From Nocardioidaceae bacterium (lineage in GTDB: Bacteria > Actinomycetota > Actinomycetes > Propionibacteriales > Nocardioidaceae), in the NCBI GenBank assembly GCA_013813125.1, contig JACCSH010000265.1:1-8765 (forward strand): 8,765 bases of DNA, read 5' to 3'. The position numbers and the translations under genes are program-made. This document shows positions 1-5,037 of this stretch, in pieces. Position 1 is the stretch's first letter, and the number at the start of each line of letters is the position of its first letter. The notes below the pieces were generated by a model. That model was not told where the DNA came from, made no database searches, and saw only the letters and a program-made list of their open reading frames with translations.

Positions 1-1244
1 CGGCGGAAGTCTGGCACCAGCTCGAAGGCCAGCTGCTCGAGAAACAGGCCCACGTCGGTGACGATGCCACGGGCTTGCGAGGATCCACGGTCGGCGAGCT
101 TCGTGACCGTGGCGGGATTGATGTCGACGCAGACCAGCGGAATGGAGGCGGGCAGAATGTTGCCAGTCGCCACGGAGTGCAGCATGGTCGCAACCATCAG
201 ACAGAACCCGACGCCGTCGAGCTGGGCCCGCATAGCCCGCTGCCCCTCGAGGACATCGGTGTAGACATCGGGCAGGGGTCCGTCGTCTCGCACTGAGCCG
301 ACCAGGACGAACTCTCGGCCCTGCGTGACCAGGGCGTGCATGATGCCTCCGGTCAAGACGTCTTGTTCCACGGCGTCAGCGATGGATCCCGCCTTGCGGA
401 TCGTGTTGAGAGCGCGGATATGGTGCTCGTGCCCGTGCTCAACTCCCCGACCGAGGGCCAGATCGACACCCAGTGAGGTGCCGTAGAGGGCTGACTCGAT
501 GTCGTGGGTGGCCAGGGCGTTGCCGGCGAACAGCACGTCGACGAAGCCGGCGTTCACCATGGCAACCATGGCGGGCGCAGCACCGGTGTGTACGACACCC
601 GGGCCCCCGACCCAGAGCACCTTCTTGCCGGCGGCCTTGACCTCCCTGATCCCATCGGCCACCTGACGGACCAGGAGTGTCTGGGGTTTCTCGCTGGACA
701 CGTCGGACTCCATGAAGCCGAACGTGTCAGCCTCGGCTTCGCCTGGAGCGAGCAGCGGCGTGACCCGGATGCCCGCCGCTCCGCAGGCGACCTCCATGCC
801 GGCCACCACGTCAGACATCGGCAGGGTATAGACGACTGTCTCGTGGCCGCTGCGGTCGACGATGAGCCCGCAGTCCATCTCGGGATTGCCCACTGCGTGC
901 CACTTCCCGTCGAGACGCACCTGTGTCTCGAGGTTGGTGGTCGAGTAGAAGCCGTCGGGAAACACCCCGTCGGTCTCAGCGACGGCGGTGGTGACCTCGC
1001 CTGGGTCGACCAAGTTGACCCCGCGGGACTGCAGCCGCATGAGCAGGCGTTGCAGCGAGTCGTCGTCGGCGGCACACACGAGCACTCGAGCGTAGGAGGC
1101 GTCACTCGCATCGTGGCCGAGGTCGAACCTCTCGATGACATGGTCCCCGCCGTACTCCAAGATGTCATTGAGGACTTGAGACAAGATGCCGTTGTCCATC
1201 AGGTGCCCGGAGATCTCGACCGTCTCGGTCGCCTGTCTTGTCAT
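1..1244 (-). CDS. LOR/SDH-domain (TIGR00300) family protein, ornithine cyclodeaminase-like; C-terminus cut by window edge
   Basis: An uninterrupted reading frame runs from an ATG at 1244 to the left edge (414 codons). Residues about 7-130 resemble the 'LOR/SDH bifunctional enzyme conserved region' (PF04455-type), with an N-terminal SGHLMDNGILSQVLN stretch and the FPDGFYSTTN motif near 95-104. The C-terminal half looks like a Rossmann-type nucleotide-binding domain, with GGPGVVHTG at 213-221 and GNALATHDIE at 241-250. Family members are about 400-420 residues, so only a few residues should be missing. Known from the family: archaeal members and the C-terminal part of cyanobacterial AgrE/ArgZ have been reported to convert ornithine to proline and ammonia. 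Inferred: a cytosolic role in ornithine/proline metabolism, but the substrate is not proven for actinobacterial members. The start lies 10 nt after the stop of the preceding gene. No Shine-Dalgarno is present; a TAGCCT box 7 nt upstream suggests a leaderless message. Family call fairly sure, activity much less so. Confidence 0.82.
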   Translation of the reverse strand, partial: MTRQATETVEISGHLMDNGILSQVLNDILEYGGDHVIERFDLGHDASDASYARVLVCAADDDSLQRLLMRLQSRGVNLVDPGEVTTAVAETDGVFPDGFYSTTNLETQVRLDGKWHAVGNPEMDCGLIVDRSGHETVVYTLPMSDVVAGMEVACGAAGIRVTPLLAPGEAEADTFGFMESDVSSEKPQTLLVRQVADGIREVKAAGKKVLWVGGPGVVHTGAAPAMVAMVNAGFVDVLFAGNALATHDIESALYGTSLGVDLALGRGVEHGHEHHIRALNTIRKAGSIADAVEQDVLTGGIMHALVTQGREFVLVGSVRDDGPLPDVYTDVLEGQRAMRAQLDGVGFCLMVATMLHSVATGNILPASIPLVCVDINPATVTKLADRGSSQARGIVTDVGLFLEQLAFELVPDFR

Positions 1245-1251
1245 GCGCAAA

Positions 1252-1257
1252 AGGCTA
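1252..1257 (-). promoter_or_regulatory. Putative -10 box (TAGCCT) for a leaderless transcript of the TIGR00300-family gene
   Basis: On the minus strand TAGCCT fits the actinobacterial TAnnnT -10 consensus and is followed by exactly 7 nt and then the ATG at 1244, so transcription would begin at or next to the start codon. No purine-rich ribosome-binding site lies in the 10 nt gap. The TAG of the box is also the stop codon of the upstream membrane-protein gene. No convincing -35 hexamer is visible at 17-18 nt spacing, so this rests on the -10 box and geometry only. Confidence 0.45.
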
Positions 1258-2091
1258 GACCACGGCTCCGTTGCCCGAGGTCCAGTCGCCGTCGCCCCGG
1301 TCGTCCATGGTGGCAACCAGCGTTATGAAGCCGACCATGAACCCCCCGACAGCGGCCAGCGTGACCCAAACCGGCAGCAGAACACCCAGCAGCGCTGACA
1401 GCAACAAGAGGGCGGGTCCGCCGACCAGAGCGATCCAGGCCAGCATCTTGTAGGGGGCGAGCGCAGGAAGTGGCGGCGGAGGATCAGGGACGAACGACTC
1501 TTCGTCGTCGGTGCCGCCGCGTGACGCGTCCGAATTCTCGTCATCGCGTCTTCGCCGCGCCGCGTGCTGGGGAGCGTCAGCCGAGTTCAGAGACCCCCCC
1601 ACGTCGGAGTCGGCAGGCTGTACCGGTCGTCCGAGATCGGTCCAACCATGACCTCTTCTCCGGTCGGTGTACGGGAAACCCCCGGACCACGGCGCGGGGT
1701 CATCGCCAACGGTTGCTGACCCGGGTGGTTCGCCGATCGGGTCGAGGTCCTCTTGGGTCGGCCATGGGGCGACCGGGGAGTCGGATGGTTGGTCGTAGCC
1801 TGCCACCAGCTTGGCCCAGGCCAGATCGTCGTTGTCGTAGACGAGTTCTTGGTCCTGTGCGGCGACCAGTTCTCGCACCTGCGCCGAGGCGGTCACATCG
1901 ACGTACAACCGGTCGCGCACGCCGATCCTGAAGTCCGAGCGCTCGAACCCGACACTGGTCGACGTCTCCACCGGCTTTGTGTAGGCAGCGACCCCGAGCT
2001 CGGCCAGGTCGTCGAGGAGAGACGTCGCCACCCGTGGGTCGAGGTCGGCTATCGGAGCGTAGGCAAACGCGACGAGACCGTTAGACCGCAT
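1255..2091 (-). CDS. Membrane-anchored protein of unknown function (N-terminal soluble domain, acidic/Pro-rich linker, two C-terminal TM helices)
   Basis: A 278-residue protein I cannot name. Residues 1-85 form a compact alternating beta/alpha region (GLVAFAYAPIADLD, then a helix DPRVATSLLDDLAELGV, then strands), vaguely reminiscent of small SPOR/DUF2007-like modules, but this is only an impression. Residues about 100-210 are a low-complexity linker rich in Asp, Pro, Ser and Gly, with an RRRR patch near 179-182 and PPPP at 204-207. Two hydrophobic segments follow (about 214-236 and 240-261), joined by a tight VLLP turn, and then a short tail ending GNGAVV. Both termini are therefore likely on the same side of the membrane. 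The ATG at 2091 is chosen because GGAGG sits 8 nt upstream. The open frame continues further upstream but only antiparallel to hydrolase coding sequence in another frame. It overlaps the hydrolase stop by 11 bp, so translational coupling is likely. It has no soluble enzyme motif. Confidence 0.75.
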   Translation of the reverse strand: MRSNGLVAFAYAPIADLDPRVATSLLDDLAELGVAAYTKPVETSTSVGFERSDFRIGVRDRLYVDVTASAQVRELVAAQDQELVYDNDDLAWAKLVAGYDQPSDSPVAPWPTQEDLDPIGEPPGSATVGDDPAPWSGGFPYTDRRRGHGWTDLGRPVQPADSDVGGSLNSADAPQHAARRRRDDENSDASRGGTDDEESFVPDPPPPLPALAPYKMLAWIALVGGPALLLLSALLGVLLPVWVTLAAVGGFMVGFITLVATMDDRGDGDWTSGNGAVV

Positions 2092-2911
2092 GCCCGCCGC
2101 CTCCGGCGTTGACCCGGCTGTGCGCGCGGATGAACTGCGCCGACTCGCAGAAGATGCGCTCGGCGTCGTTGTCCAGCGTGGCCACGTGGTAGCTGTGGTC
2201 CAGAACGAGTTCGGTGACGTCGCGGGAGGAGACGTGCGAGGAGATGATCTGCGATGACACCGGCTCGACCACGTGGTCCTCGAACGACCGGAATACCAGC
2301 AGCGGGGCAGTGACCTTGGGAAGATCATCTCGGGTGACCCGCCACAAGGCTCGCAACGAGTCGAGCGCTCGTAGCGGTGTCCGGCCGTATCCGTACTCCA
2401 CAGCGCCAGGCTTCTTGATGTCGTTGCCGATCCCGTTGACCGCACCGATGAAGTGCTTGAGCAGAGGTACCGCGCGCAACTTGTGGCTGCGGTCGGCGAT
2501 CGACGGATTCACCAGCACCAGGCCCGCCACGTCATCTGGGCGTTCCTCTGCGAGCCGCAGCGCGAGGCAGCCGCCCATGGACAGGCCGGCGACGAAAACC
2601 TCATCGCATGCCGACCCGAGTGCGCTCAACTGCCGCGCTGCTTCGCCGTACCAGTCGGTCCATCTCGTCTGGTTCATCTCGCGCCACGTCGCTCCGTGGC
2701 CGGGCAGTCGGGGTACCCGAACGGTGAAACCAATTTCGGCCAGGTGGATGCCCCACGGTCGCATCGAGGCGGGGGAGCCAGTGAATCCGTGGAGGAGCAG
2801 CACCCCTGTGTGGTTGCCGTCCGCGGTGAACGGCTCGGCGTGCGCCATGACCGGCAAGACAGCTCCCGAAGGTGACAAGGTGTGCGAGGTGATCTGAGGG
2901 ACTGGTCCCAT
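2081..2911 (-). CDS. Alpha/beta-hydrolase, carboxylesterase/monoacylglycerol-lipase type
   Basis: A serine hydrolase predicted to cleave carboxylic or lipid esters. With the ATG at 2911 it has 276 residues; the following positions count from that start. HGFTG at 41-45 is the oxyanion-hole region, GLSMGG at 109-114 is the nucleophile elbow (Ser111), Asp212 in SFEDHVV and His242 in DHSYHVATLDND complete the triad. Between them an insertion containing KHFIGAVNGIGNDIKKPG (about 152-169) probably forms the lid over the active site. The layout matches Est30-like carboxylesterases (about 250-280 residues). There is no signal peptide, so it is likely cytosolic. The start is uncertain: an in-frame TTG at 2947 gives 12 more residues and ATG at 2848 gives 21 fewer; none has a strong ribosome-binding site. 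It is the first gene of a minus-strand pair with the membrane protein, and neighbour to a divergent acyltransferase, which makes a lipid-ester substrate plausible but unproven. Confidence 0.88.
   Translation of the reverse strand: MGPVPQITSHTLSPSGAVLPVMAHAEPFTADGNHTGVLLLHGFTGSPASMRPWGIHLAEIGFTVRVPRLPGHGATWREMNQTRWTDWYGEAARQLSALGSACDEVFVAGLSMGGCLALRLAEERPDDVAGLVLVNPSIADRSHKLRAVPLLKHFIGAVNGIGNDIKKPGAVEYGYGRTPLRALDSLRALWRVTRDDLPKVTAPLLVFRSFEDHVVEPVSSQIISSHVSSRDVTELVLDHSYHVATLDNDAERIFCESAQFIRAHSRVNAGGGGHAV
2100..2104 (-). promoter_or_regulatory. Ribosome-binding site that fixes the membrane-protein start
   Basis: GGAGG on the minus strand, 8 nt before the ATG at 2091 and inside the last codons of the hydrolase gene. 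It selects this ATG over more distal in-frame starts that would lie deep inside the hydrolase, and it fits translational coupling across the 11 bp gene overlap. Confidence 0.7.
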
Positions 2912-2968
2912 CGTGTCACGGTTTTGGGGGGCTTTCGACCCGTGCAACGAACAGCTTGTCAGCCCACC

Positions 2969-2979
2969 CGACTCAGTCG
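2969..2979. promoter_or_regulatory. Short inverted repeat in the divergent promoter region (candidate operator)
   Basis: CGACT-C-AGTCG is a perfect inverted repeat with 5 bp arms, lying in the 124 bp between the hydrolase and the acyltransferase and just upstream of the proposed -35 of the acyltransferase. A second, wider inverted repeat surrounds it: GCAACGA at 2944-2950 and TCGTTGC at 2980-2986. Either could be a protein-binding site acting on both divergent genes, but such short repeats also arise by chance. Confidence 0.25.
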
Positions 2980-2982
2980 TCG

Positions 2983-3011
2983 TTGCTTGTGCTCGGGTGC
3001 GTCTCTAGGGT
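2983..3011 (+). promoter_or_regulatory. Putative promoter of the acyltransferase gene (TTGCTT-17 nt-TAGGGT)
   Basis: TTGCTT at 2983-2988 and TAGGGT at 3006-3011 are separated by 17 nt, the usual spacing for the main sigma factor. The -10 box fits TAnnnT. Transcription would begin near 3018, leaving a leader of about 18 nt that contains the strong Shine-Dalgarno at 3023-3028. No other -10-like box with good spacing was seen in this gap on the plus strand. Confidence 0.5.
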
Positions 3012-3022
3012 GACGACTTCAA

Positions 3023-3028
3023 GGGAGG
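3023..3028 (+). promoter_or_regulatory. Ribosome-binding site fixing the GTG start of the acyltransferase
   Basis: GGGAGG lies 7 nt before the GTG at 3036, which makes this non-ATG codon the clear start. No better start lies nearby upstream, and later in-frame ATGs would cut away the N-terminal membrane-associated helix and the NHxxxxD motif. Confidence 0.75.
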
Positions 3029-3035
3029 TCGCCGC

Positions 3036-3899
3036 GTGTTTTATTGGTTGCTCAAGTGGGTTCTTGTCGGGCCGGTGCTGAAGCTCATTTTCCGTCCGTA
3101 TGCCGAGGGCACCGACAACGTGCCCGAGCAGGGCGGTGCGATTTTGGCGAGCAACCACTTGTCGTACTCTGACTGGCTCTTCATGCCGCTGACGATCCCG
3201 CGGCGGGTCACGTTCGTGGCGAAGGCTGAGTACTTCACCACCCCTGGCTTGAAGGGCTGGCTGCAGAAGACCTTCTTCGCCGGGGCGGGGCAGGTGCCGA
3301 TCGACCGGTCGGGTGGGCGAGCCTCTGAGGGCGCCATCACCACCGGTCTGAGGATCCTGGCCAACGGCGAGCTGTTCGGCATTTATCCAGAGGGCACGCG
3401 GTCGCACGACGGGCGCCTGTACCGAGGCAAGACCGGAGTCGCGCGAATGGCGCTGGAGGCCAAGGTCCCCGTGATCCCTCTGGCGGTGATCGGGACCGAT
3501 GTGGTCGCGCCTCCCGGCAAGATCTTCGGTCGCCACACCCGCCCTCACGTTCGTTTCGGCCCTCCGCTGGACTTCTCCCGCTATGAGGGCATGGAGTCGG
3601 ATCGATATGTACTGCGATCCATCACCGATGAGATCATGTACGCGATCATGGAGCTGTCCGGTCAGGAGTACGTCGACATCTACTCCACCAAGGCCAAGAG
3701 CGACGCTCAGCGGTTGGCCAAGGAAGCCAAGGCAGGGGCGAAGGCCGAGGCCAAGCAGACTGGGCTCGCTGCCAAGGCGGCCAAGGCGGACGCGACCACG
3801 CCCGACCAGGATCCGGCGTCAGTCCCCATCGAAGGGCACCCGGACGTTCGGGTCCAAGACGGACCTCCGGTGGCAGATGACTCCGGATCCGCGGCCTGA
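3036..3899 (+). CDS. plsC: 1-acyl-sn-glycerol-3-phosphate acyltransferase (PlsC family) with Ala/Lys-rich C-terminal tail
   Basis: Predicted to transfer an acyl group to lysophosphatidic acid, giving phosphatidic acid for phospholipid synthesis at the inner face of the membrane. It has 287 residues. Residues 1-20 are a hydrophobic, aromatic N-terminal helix without a cleavage site. The four acyltransferase blocks are visible: NHLSYSD at 40-46 (catalytic His41 and Asp46), GQVPIDR at 85-91, YPEGTRS at 117-123 and VPVIPLAV at 144-151. The catalytic domain ends near 216. About 70 further residues follow: an Ala/Lys-rich stretch (about 219-253) likely to be a charged helix, then an acidic, Pro/Asp-rich end. 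A homologous acyltransferase (Rv2182c) lies near aroG and pknL in M. tuberculosis, supporting vertical descent. A different acyl acceptor within the superfamily is possible. Promoter and Shine-Dalgarno are good; the next gene follows after 96 nt. Confidence 0.9.
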   Translation: MFYWLLKWVLVGPVLKLIFRPYAEGTDNVPEQGGAILASNHLSYSDWLFMPLTIPRRVTFVAKAEYFTTPGLKGWLQKTFFAGAGQVPIDRSGGRASEGAITTGLRILANGELFGIYPEGTRSHDGRLYRGKTGVARMALEAKVPVIPLAVIGTDVVAPPGKIFGRHTRPHVRFGPPLDFSRYEGMESDRYVLRSITDEIMYAIMELSGQEYVDIYSTKAKSDAQRLAKEAKAGAKAEAKQTGLAAKAAKADATTPDQDPASVPIEGHPDVRVQDGPPVADDSGSAA

Positions 3900-3951
3900 C
3901 CTCTCCTACAGTTACGCTGGCCACCGCCAGGTGATCGGCCAAGGTCGCCGC

Positions 3952-3957
3952 TAGGCT
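3952..3957 (+). promoter_or_regulatory. Putative -10 box (TAGGCT) for the phosphofructokinase gene
   Basis: TAGGCT fits TAnnnT and lies 38 nt before the ATG. Transcription would begin near 3964, just before the 14 bp palindrome at 3969-3982. No good -35 hexamer is present at 17-18 nt, so the alternative is read-through from the acyltransferase promoter across the 96 nt gap. Confidence 0.33.
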
Positions 3958-3968
3958 TTCTTGCTGGT

Positions 3969-3982
3969 TCGGCTGCAGCCGA
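3969..3982. promoter_or_regulatory. Perfect 14 bp palindrome before the phosphofructokinase start (candidate operator or leader hairpin)
   Basis: TCGGCTGCAGCCGA reads the same on both strands. It ends directly before the Shine-Dalgarno (GGGGAG, 3983-3988) of the phosphofructokinase gene and lies just downstream of the proposed -10 box. It could be a dimeric repressor site placed to block early elongation. As RNA it could fold into a 5 bp stem with a TGCA loop beside the ribosome-binding site. It contains the PstI hexamer CTGCAG. No second copy was noticed elsewhere in the window. Confidence 0.4.
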
Positions 3983-3995
3983 GGGGAGTACGCGC

Positions 3996-5021
3996 ATGCG
4001 CGTTGGAGTGCTTACGGGCGGCGGAGACTGCCCGGGCCTGAATGCCGTCATCCGCGCCGTTGTCCGCAAGGGCGTGGCCGAGTACGGCTATGAGTTCCTC
4101 GGGTTCCGAGACGGCTGGCGTGGACCGCTCGAAAACGTCACCAGCGCGCTCGGGATACCGCAGGTCCGCGGCATCTTGCCCCGCGGTGGGACGGTGCTCG
4201 GCTCGTCGCGCACGAACCCGTTCACGGTCGAAGGTGGCGTCGAGCAGATCAAGGCCAACCTCCAGGTCAACGGCGTTGACGCACTGATCGCTATTGGTGG
4301 CGAGGACACCCTTGGCGTGGCCACCAAGCTGGCTGACCTCGAGGTGGATGTGGTAGGGGTCCCCAAGACCATCGACAACGACCTCGGAGGCACGGACTTC
4401 ACCTTTGGTTTCGACACAGCGGTCAACATCGCCACCGAGGCGATCGACCGCCTTCACACCACGGCCGAGTCTCATCACCGGGTGCTGGTCGTCGAGGTGA
4501 TGGGCCGTCATGCCGGATGGATCGCGCTGCACTCCGGGATCGCCGGTGGGGCCAACATCATCTTGATCCCCGAGCAGCCGTTCGACATCGAACATGTCTG
4601 CAAGCTGGTGGAGCAACGTTTCCAGCTTCAGTACGCCCCCATCATCGTGGTGGCGGAGGGCGCTGTGCCCGCTGAGGGCGACATGGCGATGGTGACCGGG
4701 GACGTGGACGCGTTCGGCCATGTGCGGCTCGGCGGCATCGGCGACCGGTTGGCGCGGGAGATCGAAGTCCGCACCGGCAAAGAGGCCCGGGCCGTCGTGC
4801 TCGGACACATTCAGCGTGGTGGCACACCCACCGCGTTCGACCGCTGGCTTGCGACTCGGTTCGGCCTTCATGCAATCGAGGCCGTCCACGACGGCGACTT
4901 CGGCAAGATGGTGGCGTTGCGGGGCACCGACATCGTGCGGGTCGACCTCGTGGAGGGGACCGGTCAGCTCAAGACCGTCAGCCCCTCGCTCTACGCCGAG
5001 GCCGAAGTCCTCTTCGGTTAG
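3996..5021 (+). CDS. pfkA: 6-phosphofructokinase, group III, with pyrophosphate-dependent active-site signature
   Basis: Phosphorylates fructose 6-phosphate to fructose 1,6-bisphosphate in glycolysis (cytosol). The 341 residues match the group III enzymes of Actinomycetota. Visible motifs are GGGDCPGLN at 8-16 (phosphoryl donor loop), GGEDT at 101-105, PKTIDND at 123-129 (catalytic base Asp127), MGRHAGW at 169-175, PEQPF at 192-196 and HIQRGG at 271-276. The two positions that decide the donor are Asp104 and Lys124 (both Gly in E. coli PfkA). ATP-using actinobacterial homologues such as M. tuberculosis PfkA have GGEGT, whereas the PPi-PFK of Amycolatopsis methanolica is of the Asp/Lys type. 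The prediction is therefore a reversible, PPi-dependent enzyme. ATG is supported by GGGGAG 7 nt upstream. The DAHP synthase gene begins 16 nt after the stop. Family certain; donor inferred. Confidence 0.95.
   Translation: MRVGVLTGGGDCPGLNAVIRAVVRKGVAEYGYEFLGFRDGWRGPLENVTSALGIPQVRGILPRGGTVLGSSRTNPFTVEGGVEQIKANLQVNGVDALIAIGGEDTLGVATKLADLEVDVVGVPKTIDNDLGGTDFTFGFDTAVNIATEAIDRLHTTAESHHRVLVVEVMGRHAGWIALHSGIAGGANIILIPEQPFDIEHVCKLVEQRFQLQYAPIIVVAEGAVPAEGDMAMVTGDVDAFGHVRLGGIGDRLAREIEVRTGKEARAVVLGHIQRGGTPTAFDRWLATRFGLHAIEAVHDGDFGKMVALRGTDIVRVDLVEGTGQLKTVSPSLYAEAEVLFG
5002..5017 (+). other. Small hairpin at the 3' end of the phosphofructokinase gene
   Basis: CCGAAG (5002-5007) and CTTCGG (5012-5017) form a perfect 6 bp stem with a TCCT loop covering the last codons of the gene. 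No U-tract follows, so an intrinsic terminator is unlikely. It may protect the 3' end of the message or be a by-product of codon choice. It lies where the -35 region of the next gene's promoter would be. Confidence 0.3.
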
Positions 5022-5024
5022 ACC

Positions 5025-5030
5025 TAAACT
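5025..5030 (+). promoter_or_regulatory. Putative -10 box (TAAACT) for a leaderless DAHP synthase transcript
   Basis: TAAACT, in the 16 nt gap after the phosphofructokinase stop, fits TAnnnT and ends 7 nt before the GTG start at 5038. No Shine-Dalgarno precedes this GTG. The geometry is that of a leaderless mRNA, common in Actinomycetota. No clear -35 is visible. Read-through from phosphofructokinase could also supply message. Confidence 0.5.
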
Positions 5031-5037
5031 TGCGTTC

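Noticed and set aside
504..1328. Long plus-strand open frame (274 codons) opposite the TIGR00300-family gene
   Set aside because: It is antisense to a strongly recognisable protein, has a composition rich in Arg, His, Gly and Asp without motifs, and is the usual mirror frame of GC-rich coding sequence.
1501..1570. GC-rich, repetitive-looking stretch as a possible repeat or RNA element
   Set aside because: It encodes the low-complexity acidic/Arg-rich linker of the membrane protein; no unit is repeated exactly.
2092..2445. N-terminal extension of the membrane-protein frame upstream of 2091
   Set aside because: It overlaps hydrolase coding sequence on the same strand in another frame and looks like an Arg/Ser-rich shadow; the ATG at 2091 has a good ribosome-binding site.
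2214..2897. Plus-strand open frame of 227 codons opposite the alpha/beta-hydrolase
   Set aside because: Antisense to a gene with an intact catalytic triad; no motif and no ribosome-binding site that stands out.
3917..3930. Hairpin CTGGC-CACC-GCCAG after the acyltransferase gene as a terminator
   Set aside because: The stem is only 5 bp and no U-tract follows; kept as unproven.
4720..5037. Upstream extension of the DAHP synthase frame into phosphofructokinase
   Set aside because: The extra residues are Arg/Ser/Pro-rich shadow sequence of pfk; family similarity begins right after the GTG at 5038.
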